64,000 nt of DNA. Origin: a bacterium HR19 (lineage in GTDB: Bacteria; Calescibacteriota; Calescibacteriia; Calescibacteriales; Calescibacteriaceae). The stretch covers positions 1 to 64,000 of the forward strand of contig BEHV01000010.1 of the NCBI GenBank assembly GCA_002898315.1. Direction: 5' to 3'. The position numbers were made by a program, and so were the translations under genes. The notes under the pieces were generated by a model. The model ran no database searches. It had not been told where the DNA came from and saw only the letters and a list, made by a program, of their open reading frames with translations. Position 1 is the stretch's first letter. Each line of letters starts with the position of its first letter. Of this stretch, positions 25,703 through 34,124 are shown piece after piece.

Positions 25703-26767
25703 TTAGTTTGCGGGAGAAATTTCAAATCCTTTTTCCTGAAGTTCTTTTCTTATCTCCTGTGTTGCTTTTACCATGTTCTGCAATTTTCCTTTTGCTTCTT
25801 CTTCTGTTCTCGTTTTAAGACCGCAGTCGGGGTCAATCCATAGCTGATTTACTGAAAGAACCTCAAGCGCTTTTCTTATTCTCTGCTTTATGAGCTCAAC
25901 GCTCTCAACAATATGAGAGTGAGAATCCACTACTCCAAAGGATATATCTTTTGTGAAAGGATGTTTTTTGAAGAGTTCAACAAGGTCAAGCTCCGAGTTT
26001 GACATTTCAAGGTCTATGTTATGTACTGGCAGAGAGAGTATATCGGGATAAACAAACTCAAAAGCGCCGTAGCATATATGGGTTATAAAGTAAGCCGGTA
26101 TTCCTTCTGTCATTATGTAAAGGGCTTCTTGGGCTATTTTGAATTCATACGGTCTTGTAGAAATTGCGGGTTCATCTATCTGTATTATTTTTGCTCCTGC
26201 TTCATATAGCGCTTCAACCTCTTTTCTCAACTCTTTTGCAAAGGCGAAGCAAACCTTTTCTCTGCTACCATAATGCTCATCAAATGACCAATCCATCATA
26301 GTGTATGGACCGGTTAGCATTCCCTTGACTGGTTTTTTCGTGAGAGATTGAGCAAATTTCCATCTATCAACTGTGATAGGTTTTTTCCATTTTATTTTTC
26401 CGACTATTCTTGGTTTTATGTAGTATCTGTTGCCGTAGGAACGAACGAGCCCGCTCATTTTGAAGCCGTCAAGATTTTCAGCAAAATATGTGACCATATC
26501 TCCTCTATAAACTTCTCCATCAACTATAACATCTATCCCTATTTCGTCTTGGAATGTGACCCAGTATTCTGTTGCCTTATCTTCAAGTTTTCTGAGTTCA
26601 GATGGAGATAGTTTTTTTCTTCTCGCTTCTTTTATGTAGTCGGGCTTTGGCAAACTCCCAACAGATGTCGTGGGCAGAATTGGAAGGTTCAATTCCTTCT
26701 TGATTTTTTCTCCTAAACCCTGGTCAAAAACTCTTTTTCCATTTCTCATCCTGCTTTCTACCCCCAT
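25703..26767 (-). CDS. core-type cobalamin-independent methionine synthase (MetE C-terminal domain only)
   Basis: A 354-residue protein with only the catalytic barrel of MetE. SVGSLPKP near residue 37 starts the domain; IDEPAISTRPYEF, the zinc ligands in THICYGAF, and DPDCGLKTR complete the metal and homocysteine site. Full-length MetE (about 750 residues) has an extra N-terminal barrel that binds folate. Core MetE proteins, known from archaea and some anaerobic bacteria, use methyl-corrinoid proteins or other donors instead. The gene is convergent with the cupin gene and divergent from the aminotransferase. Confidence 0.85.
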   Translation of the reverse strand: MGVESRMRNGKRVFDQGLGEKIKKELNLPILPTTSVGSLPKPDYIKEARRKKLSPSELRKLEDKATEYWVTFQDEIGIDVIVDGEVYRGDMVTYFAENLDGFKMSGLVRSYGNRYYIKPRIVGKIKWKKPITVDRWKFAQSLTKKPVKGMLTGPYTMMDWSFDEHYGSREKVCFAFAKELRKEVEALYEAGAKIIQIDEPAISTRPYEFKIAQEALYIMTEGIPAYFITHICYGAFEFVYPDILSLPVHNIDLEMSNSELDLVELFKKHPFTKDISFGVVDSHSHIVESVELIKQRIRKALEVLSVNQLWIDPDCGLKTRTEEEAKGKLQNMVKATQEIRKELQEKGFEISPAN

Positions 26768-26833
26768 ATCAAAATTTATTTATTTCTGATAATTATAAAA
26801 CTTTTCTGGATTTTTTGAAATTTCTTTTCTATT

Positions 26834-28006
26834 ATGAAGCTTTCAAGGAGGGTTGAGGAGATAAAGCCATCGCCGACTCTATCTCTTGATGCGAAGGCAA
26901 AAGAGCTTATATCAAGGGGTGAAGATATAATTTCTTTCGGCGCAGGTGAGCCGGATTTTCCTACGCCTTCATCTGCAAGCGAAGGAGGAAAAAAAGCAAT
27001 AGACCTCGGAAAAACAAAATACACCGCAGTGGACGGAATACCAGAACTCAAAAGGTCCGCAATAAAAAGATTTTACGATTTTTTCGGCGTAAAGTATGAA
27101 ATCGGAGAAGTTATAGTAACTCCGGGAGCGAAAATGGCTATTTATGAAGCGCTCTTTTCTCTCGTAGATGAAGGAGACGAAGTCATAGCCCTCTCTCCCT
27201 ACTGGGTCTCATACATTGATATGATAAAGATGGTGGGAGGCAAACCGAAAATTGTTGAAACGAAACCTGAAAACAACTTTGAACCAATACCAGATGACAT
27301 AGCAAAAAGTATAAGTGAAAAAACAAAGCTTATAATTTTAAATTTTCCTTGCAACCCTACCGGTTCTGTTGCTTCTCCTGAAACCTTTAAAGAAATAGCT
27401 CAAGCAATAAAAGACAAAGACATTTTCGTCATATCTGATGAAATATACGGCACTATGGTTTATGATGGAGTGTTTGAAAGTTTCGCAAGATTTCTTAAAG
27501 ATAGAACTGTTGTCATCTGGGGTATGTCAAAAACATATTCTATGACCGGGTGGCGAATAGGGTTCGCTTTCGGACCCGAAAAAATTATCTCCGCTATGAA
27601 AAAGGTTCAGAGCCAAACAACTTCTAATCCCACAACTATCTCGCAGTATGCTTCACTTTCAGCGCTTGAAGAAGAACCACAAAAATTCGTCAGAGAAACA
27701 ACAGAAGAGTTCAGAAAAAGAAGAGACCTTATCTACGCCTTACTTGTTGAGATGGGACTCAAAGTTGTGAAACCAAAAGGAGCTTTTTATATTTTCCCAG
27801 ATGTATCACGGTTTTTAGGGATGAAGGTCAAAAACACAGATGAGTTGAGCGACTTTCTGCTCAATAAAAAGAAAGTCCTTGTCATACCCGGATCAGGATT
27901 TGGTGCAGAAGGATTCATAAGATTATCTTTTGCCCTATCAGAATCAAAAATAATAGAAGGAATAAAAAGAATAAAAGAGGGACTAGATGAAATAAATCAA
28001 AGCTAA
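26834..28006 (+). CDS. class I aminotransferase (aspartate aminotransferase family, subgroup Ib)
   Basis: A 390-residue PLP aminotransferase. The start SRRVEEIKPSPTLSLDAKAKEL, GAGEPDFPTP, YTAVDGIPELKRS, NFPCNPTG, SDEIYGTMVYDG and the PLP lysine in GMSKTYSMTGWRIGF are classic for the thermophile-type AspC (Thermus group Ib). It should move an amino group between aspartate and 2-oxoglutarate, perhaps also with aromatic or prephenate substrates. Family membership is certain, the exact substrate less so. Confidence 0.92.
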   Translation: MKLSRRVEEIKPSPTLSLDAKAKELISRGEDIISFGAGEPDFPTPSSASEGGKKAIDLGKTKYTAVDGIPELKRSAIKRFYDFFGVKYEIGEVIVTPGAKMAIYEALFSLVDEGDEVIALSPYWVSYIDMIKMVGGKPKIVETKPENNFEPIPDDIAKSISEKTKLIILNFPCNPTGSVASPETFKEIAQAIKDKDIFVISDEIYGTMVYDGVFESFARFLKDRTVVIWGMSKTYSMTGWRIGFAFGPEKIISAMKKVQSQTTSNPTTISQYASLSALEEEPQKFVRETTEEFRKRRDLIYALLVEMGLKVVKPKGAFYIFPDVSRFLGMKVKNTDELSDFLLNKKKVLVIPGSGFGAEGFIRLSFALSESKIIEGIKRIKEGLDEINQS

Positions 28007-28036
28007 AAGTGATGAAAGTTAAAATCGCTTATTCCT

Positions 28037-28378
28037 TTATTTCTTTTGTTGTTTTGTTTGCTGATTTTTCAGAGAAATTATCCACGTGACGAGTTTTTTA
28101 GCTTCTTCTTCGGTAACTATACCTTTATTTGCTGGCATGGGGACTTGACCCCACTTACCCATTGACCCATTGAGAACAGAGTTTACAAGCTGAGGTATAT
28201 CTTTTTCAGTGTATTTTTTTGATACATCAAGCCACGCTGGACCTACGACTTTTTTATCTATCTGGTGACACGCAAGACAACCTTTCTGGTTTGCAAGCTG
28301 AAGCATATCTTCACCTAGCGCTTTACCCGCGAGAGCAAAAATAAACGCTAAAAACGCCGTATATTTCAAACCCTTCAT
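28037..28378 (-). CDS. class I cytochrome c (c-551/c-552 type)
   Basis: A 113-residue periplasmic monohaem cytochrome. A signal peptide ends near residue 22 (Leu-Ala-Gly-Lys-Ala-Leu-Gly). The haem site is CLACH and the distal Met is in VPMPAN; GKWGQVPMP before it and EAKKLVTWIISLK after it match c-552 of Hydrogenobacter and related cytochromes. It shuttles electrons to a terminal oxidase or other acceptor. An AAGGAGG site precedes the ATG. The Lys/Gln tail is lineage-specific. Oxidase genes are not in the window. Confidence 0.92.
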   Translation of the reverse strand: MKGLKYTAFLAFIFALAGKALGEDMLQLANQKGCLACHQIDKKVVGPAWLDVSKKYTEKDIPQLVNSVLNGSMGKWGQVPMPANKGIVTEEEAKKLVTWIISLKNQQTKQQKK

Positions 28379-28429
28379 TTTGGCAGACCTCCTTTTTCAA
28401 AAAAGAGGTAAAAACCAATTCATACTTAT

Positions 28430-29203
28430 TCATTTTTTCAGGAAAATTTCTTCAAAGTTTTCGGTTATCTTGCAGGAAATTTCTTTTATGTCTTTCTCTT
28501 TTATTTCAGATATTTTTTTGAACACGAATCTGACATAAGATGGTTCGTTCTCGTCTTTGCCCCTAAAAGGTTTCGGAGTCAAAAAAGGAGAATCAGTTTC
28601 TGTAAGAATTCTGCCTATATCTGCTTGCTTTATCACTTCGTCAAGTTTTCTGTCAAATGTTATATTCCCCGAAAAAGATATAAAAAATCTTCTCTCAAAT
28701 GCTTTGTTCATTTCTTCTTTTCCCCAGCTGAAACAGTGGAAAACAGCAGATACATTAAAATCTTTTAGCATCTCTTCAGCCACAGAGAAGGCAGATTTAC
28801 CATCTTTTTCTCCGCGAGTGTGAATGATAACAGGTTTTGAAATCTTCTCCGCAATTTCAAGATGCTTCCTGAAAAACTCTATCTGCTTTCTGGGATTTTT
28901 CCCTTTCCGAAAGTCAAGTCCTGTTTCCCCTATTGCTACAAGCTTTCTATCTTCTGCAAACCTCAAAATCTCTCTTTCCAATCTATTGAGGTCAGAATCT
29001 TCAAGGTTTTCAGCATATAGGGGATGAATTCCAATCGCTGAATAAACAATCTCATACCTTTGAGACAGCAAAGCAACTTCCTCAATATCTTCAAAAGATG
29101 TTGAGGGACACAAAATATATTTTACTCCTTCTTTTTTTGCTCTTTCTATGACTTCGTCGGTGTTTTTTGAAATCATGTGAAGGTGTGCGTGCGAATCTAC
29201 CAT
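28430..29203 (-). CDS. tatD: TatD-family metal-dependent hydrolase / deoxyribonuclease
   Basis: A 257-residue TatD protein. The metal ligands appear in order: DSHAHLH at the start, GETGLDF with the Glu ligand near residue 93, VIIHTRG, VFHCFSWG and TETDSPFLTPKPFRG with the last Asp. TatD enzymes are 3'-5' exonucleases acting on DNA or RNA ends in repair and decay. It follows secY by 17 bases on the same strand, so the two probably share a transcript. Confidence 0.93.
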   Translation of the reverse strand: MVDSHAHLHMISKNTDEVIERAKKEGVKYILCPSTSFEDIEEVALLSQRYEIVYSAIGIHPLYAENLEDSDLNRLEREILRFAEDRKLVAIGETGLDFRKGKNPRKQIEFFRKHLEIAEKISKPVIIHTRGEKDGKSAFSVAEEMLKDFNVSAVFHCFSWGKEEMNKAFERRFFISFSGNITFDRKLDEVIKQADIGRILTETDSPFLTPKPFRGKDENEPSYVRFVFKKISEIKEKDIKEISCKITENFEEIFLKK

Positions 29204-29220
29204 AAGTGAAAATTCTTATG

Positions 29221-30540
29221 TCAGTATGCCGTCCTCCCTCTTACCAGAGGTTCTTTGCCAAATATTCCCTCATAGCTTGACATAAAGAGTATTGATTCAA
29301 TTTGTCTTATTGTATCCATCGCCACCCCAATGACTATAAGGAGTGATGTTCCTCCGAATCTGAAAGGTAAGTTCATGGCTCCTATAAAGAATGTTGGCAG
29401 AACGCATATCAAACCGACATATATTCCACCGAAAAATGTCAATCTTGTGATGATTTTATCAAGGTGTTCAGCGGTTTGTTGTCCCGGTCTTACTCCGGGA
29501 ATAAAAGCACCGGCTTTTTGCAAATTTTCGGCAATGTCGTATGGATTGAAAATTATTCCCGTATAAAAGAAAGCGAAAAATATGATGAGAATGAAGTAAA
29601 TTATGTTGTAGCCCACAGATAGAGGATTAAGGAACATTGCCACTTTCTGCGCTATTTCATTTTGAGAAAATGTAGCAATCGTAAGCGGGAACATCAATAT
29701 TGAAGAAGCGAATATCGGGGGTATAACACCAGAGATGTTGAGTTTTATCGGGAGGTAAGATGATACTCCTCCTGCGATTTTCCTTCCCATTATGCGGGTT
29801 GCATATTGTATGGGAATTTTTCTGTAAGATGCCTCAATATAAACTATAAGACCGACGACAACAACCATTATAGAAAGCCCAATCATAAGGTTCATAGGTT
29901 CTATCTCACCAAGTTTAAGAAGTGTTATGATATTGCCGATTGAGCCGGGGATTCTGGCAATTATTCCTGTGAATATTATGAGGGAGACACCGTTGCCGAT
30001 TCCTTTTTTTGTTATCTGTTCTCCTACCCACAAGAGAGCCATCGTTCCGAAAGATAAGATTATTCCTGTTGAAATTCTGAAAAACATTCCTCCTTCAAGT
30101 GCGAGCGCGCCGGCACCGATAGTGCTTCTTTCAAGCGAAAGAGCCCAGAATGCTCCCTGAAAGAAACTCAACCCCACGGTGAGATAACGCGTGTACTGAT
30201 TTATTTTCTGCCTGCCGAGTTCCCCTTGCTTTTTCAGCTCCTGCAATCTTGGAAAAACAGAGCTCAGAACTTCCATAATGATTGATGATGTTATATATGG
30301 CATCACTCCGAGAGCAAATATAGATGCGTTTTCCATCGCTCCACCTGAAAAAAGATTGAACAAACCAAGAAGGGTTCCTTCCGCCCTTGCAAAAAATTCC
30401 TTCAACGCCTGAACATCTACCCCAGGTATAGGTATAAAAATCCCTATACGATATATGGCAAGCATAGCAAGAGTGAAAAGAAGTCTGTTTTTCAACTCCG
30501 GTATCTTCGGGATAGAAATTATTCCGGCTGGTCTTTGCAT
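29221..30540 (-). CDS. secY: protein translocase subunit SecY
   Basis: A 439-residue ten-helix membrane channel. SIPKIPELKNRLLFTLAMLAIYRIG at the start, GIMPYITSSIIMEV, QKINQYTRYLTVG, GNGVSLIIFTGI, IPIQYATR and the C-terminal ESILFMSSYEG all match SecY. It normally lies between rplO and adk; here it stands away from all ribosomal genes and is followed by tatD. It carries exported proteins across or into the inner membrane with SecE and SecA. Confidence 0.97.
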   Translation of the reverse strand: MQRPAGIISIPKIPELKNRLLFTLAMLAIYRIGIFIPIPGVDVQALKEFFARAEGTLLGLFNLFSGGAMENASIFALGVMPYITSSIIMEVLSSVFPRLQELKKQGELGRQKINQYTRYLTVGLSFFQGAFWALSLERSTIGAGALALEGGMFFRISTGIILSFGTMALLWVGEQITKKGIGNGVSLIIFTGIIARIPGSIGNIITLLKLGEIEPMNLMIGLSIMVVVVGLIVYIEASYRKIPIQYATRIMGRKIAGGVSSYLPIKLNISGVIPPIFASSILMFPLTIATFSQNEIAQKVAMFLNPLSVGYNIIYFILIIFFAFFYTGIIFNPYDIAENLQKAGAFIPGVRPGQQTAEHLDKIITRLTFFGGIYVGLICVLPTFFIGAMNLPFRFGGTSLLIVIGVAMDTIRQIESILFMSSYEGIFGKEPLVRGRTAY

Positions 30541-30614
30541 AAATCAAAAAGTAAGCAATAAACTTTCAGATTTGCAATATATAAAAAGTTTTTTTGATCT
30601 CCTCCCTAGCTCTT

Positions 30615-31655
30615 TCAGAACCTCCGGAAAAATAATATTTCTCCATCATCTTTTGAGATCACTGCTTGTATTCCGCTCTGGACTCCTCCTGATTCACAGA
30701 GTATTTTCACTGAAAATATATCTGACCCTATGTCAAAAATCATCTCTGGCTTCAAATTGAAAAAATTTTCAGGAGAAACTGGAACCAACTTAGATAAAAA
30801 AGCCATGAACTCCGAAAAACTTTTGAAAGGATTTCCTTTTCTTTCTTTGATTATTTTATCTGCTATGTCAAGGGCGTCGTCTTTATCTATGAATGATGCG
30901 ATGACTTCTTTTGGTGCGGTGTTTATATTTATTTTCATCGCTCCCGCATAAGGCCATAAGGTCATATACGGAGAACCCATAGCGTCTGGTCTCCCTTCAA
31001 AATATTCAAGCATAAGATTGCTTATATTTATGCCGACCGAGTTGCTTATCTGAACTATTTCTTCCGGGAATGGTATAAACCAGTTTCTCGGGATAATTTC
31101 GGCAAATCCACTTTCAAACATACCTTCTGAGTCAAAATCAATCCAATCAAGGATGTATCCTGCTAATCTTTCATCTACTTTCATTATTTTGAGGAACTTC
31201 TGAAATACTTTCAGGTAGCTCTGCCTTGCGGGAGCATCTGCCTTACCCTGACTATCTACAAGAGCATTTAAGTTTATTTTCGCGTTCTCATCTGTTATGA
31301 TGGCTCTTACCTTACCATAAATGACATCTACCGGCAGTATATATGTTTTTGACCAGAGTTCATCTTGTGAAGAGAAGTCCTCCGAGTAGTAATCAGCTTT
31401 TCCTTTTGCTCTGTCATCTTTGAGTATTTCTTTGACTATTTCAAGTGCGGAATCGCAGACCGAATCAGCTACCACAGTATTTTTTATATTACCTAAAATT
31501 ATTGCAGATTGCGAAATATTTGAGGTCATCTGAGTCAGAACGACGGTGAGCAGAGATACCGATGCCAAAGTTACGACGAGAAAAAACGACCTTCTGTTTT
31601 TCAGGGAAGGAGCTTTTTGCTCTTTATCAGTAGAATTTATCTCATTTTTTTTCAT
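30615..31655 (-). CDS. gspK: type II secretion minor pseudopilin GspK
   Basis: A 346-residue pseudopilin of the GspK type. An N-terminal positive stretch runs into one hydrophobic helix (about residues 24-45). The large periplasmic domain has the GspK hallmarks: DENAKINLNAL near residue 125, ILDWIDFDSE near 173, and ININTAPKEVI near 240 in its helix-hairpin-helix-like part. GspK caps the pseudopilus tip with GspI and GspJ. No other gsp gene adjoins; gspC lies about 30 kb away. It follows the mutase gene by three bases, an odd pairing. Confidence 0.87.
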   Translation of the reverse strand: MKKNEINSTDKEQKAPSLKNRRSFFLVVTLASVSLLTVVLTQMTSNISQSAIILGNIKNTVVADSVCDSALEIVKEILKDDRAKGKADYYSEDFSSQDELWSKTYILPVDVIYGKVRAIITDENAKINLNALVDSQGKADAPARQSYLKVFQKFLKIMKVDERLAGYILDWIDFDSEGMFESGFAEIIPRNWFIPFPEEIVQISNSVGINISNLMLEYFEGRPDAMGSPYMTLWPYAGAMKININTAPKEVIASFIDKDDALDIADKIIKERKGNPFKSFSEFMAFLSKLVPVSPENFFNLKPEMIFDIGSDIFSVKILCESGGVQSGIQAVISKDDGEILFFRRF

Positions 31656-31658
31656 TTA

Positions 31659-33317
31659 TCAGAAGGATTTAAGCTCCGTAAATTCACCCCACACTTCTTT
31701 CATCGTATTCATTATTTCCTCCTCTGTTGCATACTCCTTTACAGCATCTTTTATGTATGGTATTAGGTTTTTGCCTTTCTTCACTGCTGATTTTAGCTCA
31801 TCAAGATTTCTCAGAACCGCTCTTCCATCTCTTTTTGCTTTTATCTCTTTAAGGAACTTTTTCTGCTCTTCTTCACACGATGGGGGAATTCTGAATTTCG
31901 GGAACTCAAATTTTCCTCCTTCTTCTCCTTGAAATGCATTTACTCCAACTATTATTCTTTCTCCTCTTTCAACTTTGCTCTGGAACTCAAAAGATGCTCT
32001 TGCTATCTCTTTTCTGAAAAATCCTGACTTTATACCTTCTATAACTCCGTAGTAGAAAGAACCGTTGCCCGTTTCAAGTATTTTTTGCAGGTATTTTTCT
32101 GCTTCTTCTTCCATCTTATTGGTGAGTGATTCTACGAAAAATGAGCCACCGAGCGGGTCTGCGACATTTGCGACTCCTGTTTCATAAGCTATGACCTGTT
32201 GAGTTCTCACAGCTATTCTTGCGGAAAGCTCAGACGGAAGACATATAGCTTCGTCAAAAGAGTTTGTATGCAGTGATTGTGTCCCCCCTAAAACTGCTGC
32301 AAGCGCTTCAATGGTGGTTCTTATTATATTTACTTCGGGTTGCTGAGCTGTGAGAGAGCATCCTGCGGTTTGAGTATGAAAGCGTAGCATCATAGAGCGA
32401 GGATTTTTCGCTTTATACCTTTCTTTCATGTATCTTGCCCAGATTCTTCTCGCTGCTCTGAACTTCGCTATCTCCTCAAAAAAATCAATATGACAGTTGA
32501 AGAAAAAAGATATCATCGGAGCGAACTCATCTACATCAAGCCCTCTCTGGATTCCCGCCTCAACATACGCAAAACCATCAGCAAGTGTAAAGGCAAGTTC
32601 CTGAACGGCGTCTGAACCTGCCTCTCTTATGTGGTATCCGGAAACAGAAATTATGTTGAACCTCGGAGTGTGATCTTTTGAATACTCAAACATATCAACA
32701 ATAAGTTTTACCGATGGTTCGGGAGGAAAAATCCACTCGTTCTGTGCGTGATACTCTTTCAAAATATCGTTCTGGATTGTTCCTCTGAGCAACCTTGTAT
32801 CTACTCCTCTTTTTTCTGCCAGAAACACATACATTGAGTAAAGCCATATTGCGGGGGCGTTGATGGTGAAAGAAACAGAAATTTTTTCAAGCGGAATCCC
32901 GTCAAAAAGCTTTTCAAGGTCTGCAAGGGTATCTATTGCTACTCCCTCTACTCCTACTTCTCCTTCTGCAAGAGGAGAATCTGAATCAAGCCCCATCAGA
33001 GTCGGCATGTCAAATGCTGTTGAGAGACCTGTTTGCCCTTGTGAGAGAAGAAATTTCCATCTTCTGTTGGTATCTTCTGCTCTTCCAAATCCAGAAAACT
33101 GCCTTATTGTCCATATTTTACCCCTGTACATGTTTTTGTGTATCCCTCGGGTGAATGGATATTCCCCCGGGTCCCCAAGATTTTCTCTATAAAAATTTTC
33201 ATCTATTTTTATATCACTTATGTTGTATAACTCTTTGAGATTCAGCCCTGATAAACTTATTCCGTCTGCTTTTGATGGTGTGTTATCTGAAATTTTTTCG
33301 TCCTTTTTTCTCTCCAT
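31659..33317 (-). CDS. methylmalonyl-CoA mutase, large subunit (catalytic barrel)
   Basis: A 552-residue catalytic subunit of a B12-dependent acyl-CoA mutase. The pattern RGIHKNMYRGKIWTIRQFSGFG, QTGLSTAFDMPTLMG, GTIQNDILKEYHA, LRFHTQTAGCSLTAQQP and GGTQSLHTNSFDEA is the classic large-subunit signature; the HTQTAGCSLTAQQP version fits methylmalonyl-CoA rather than isobutyryl-CoA mutase. The B12-binding small subunit (about 140 residues) is not next to it. I chose the ATG at 33315-33317; a TAAAAT box is seven bases upstream, suggesting a leaderless mRNA. It interconverts succinyl-CoA and methylmalonyl-CoA. Confidence 0.9.
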   Translation of the reverse strand: MERKKDEKISDNTPSKADGISLSGLNLKELYNISDIKIDENFYRENLGDPGEYPFTRGIHKNMYRGKIWTIRQFSGFGRAEDTNRRWKFLLSQGQTGLSTAFDMPTLMGLDSDSPLAEGEVGVEGVAIDTLADLEKLFDGIPLEKISVSFTINAPAIWLYSMYVFLAEKRGVDTRLLRGTIQNDILKEYHAQNEWIFPPEPSVKLIVDMFEYSKDHTPRFNIISVSGYHIREAGSDAVQELAFTLADGFAYVEAGIQRGLDVDEFAPMISFFFNCHIDFFEEIAKFRAARRIWARYMKERYKAKNPRSMMLRFHTQTAGCSLTAQQPEVNIIRTTIEALAAVLGGTQSLHTNSFDEAICLPSELSARIAVRTQQVIAYETGVANVADPLGGSFFVESLTNKMEEEAEKYLQKILETGNGSFYYGVIEGIKSGFFRKEIARASFEFQSKVERGERIIVGVNAFQGEEGGKFEFPKFRIPPSCEEEQKKFLKEIKAKRDGRAVLRNLDELKSAVKKGKNLIPYIKDAVKEYATEEEIMNTMKEVWGEFTELKSF

Positions 33318-33393
33318 AACCAAAATTTTAATAGTAAATGGAATTTATAGACCTAAAACTGAATAAATTTTTCTCTATGCATAAAATTTGGGT

Positions 33394-33726
33394 ATGGACC
33401 TTACCAAAAGGCGTTGTGTCCCATGCGAGGGTGGAGTCCTTCCGCTGAGCGATGAAGAAGAAGAAAAATTCATAAAAGAAGTTGACGGCTGGGAGCTAAT
33501 AAGAGAGGAAGGAAAACCACATAGAATAAAAAAAAGATTTAAATTCAAGGACTTTAAAGAAGCTATCAGGTTTGTCAATAAAGTTGCAGAGATAGCAGAA
33601 CAAGAAGGACATCATCCAGATATCCATATATTTTATAATGTGGTTGAAGTAGAGCTGTGGACTCATGCAATAAAAGGTCTTCATGAAAATGATTTTATTT
33701 TAGCAGCAAAGATAGATAAGTTGTAG
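33394..33726 (+). CDS. phhB: pterin-4-alpha-carbinolamine dehydratase
   Basis: A 110-residue PCD/DCoH protein. The catalytic histidines lie in EGHHPDIHIFYNVVEVELWTHAIKGLHENDF, the family signature in its C-terminal half. It dehydrates 4a-hydroxy-tetrahydropterin, recycling the cofactor of aromatic amino acid hydroxylases, and in many bacteria without such enzymes it serves molybdopterin or another role. The ATG at 33394 has a TAAAAT box six bases before it. A Cys pair near residues 7-10 (CVPC) is an extra seen in many bacterial members. Confidence 0.92.
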   Translation: MDLTKRRCVPCEGGVLPLSDEEEEKFIKEVDGWELIREEGKPHRIKKRFKFKDFKEAIRFVNKVAEIAEQEGHHPDIHIFYNVVEVELWTHAIKGLHENDFILAAKIDKL

Positions 33727-33772
33727 TAGGGAAAATATAGCCGAGGAAATTCTGAAGTTTTATTTTGCCTGC

Positions 33773-34117
33773 TCATATATCTTTTAAAACCTCAATTAAA
33801 AAAGCGTTGTTATGTTCAACATCTCTTGCTGAAAAAAGAAAGGTTATTGTTCCATATTGCTTTTCTAATTTTTTGAGATATTTGAGGAGATCTTTTTTCT
33901 CTTCTAATTCTTCTTTATATCTCCTGTTAAATTCTTGCCATCTTTCTTTTTTATGACCAAACCATTTTCTCAATTCATCACTTGGAGCAATATCTTTCAT
34001 CCACAAGTCAATTTTTGCTTTTTGTTTTGAGACACCTCTTGGCCATAAGCGTTCAACTAATATTCTAAAACCATCGTCTTTTTCTGGCTTCTCGTAAATT
34101 CTTTTCAGCTTTATCAT
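33773..34117 (-). CDS. DUF488-family protein (YeaO type)
   Basis: A 114-residue protein of the DUF488 family. The signature RILVERLWPRGVSK near residues 18-31, then LWMKDIAPSDELRKWFGH, and near the end TFLFSARDVEHNNAF match well. The function of the family is not established; its fold and conserved Arg and Asp suggest an enzyme. It lies seven bases behind the aldehyde dehydrogenase gene on the same strand. Confidence 0.88.
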   Translation of the reverse strand: MIKLKRIYEKPEKDDGFRILVERLWPRGVSKQKAKIDLWMKDIAPSDELRKWFGHKKERWQEFNRRYKEELEEKKDLLKYLKKLEKQYGTITFLFSARDVEHNNAFLIEVLKDI

Positions 34118-34124
34118 ATTTGCT

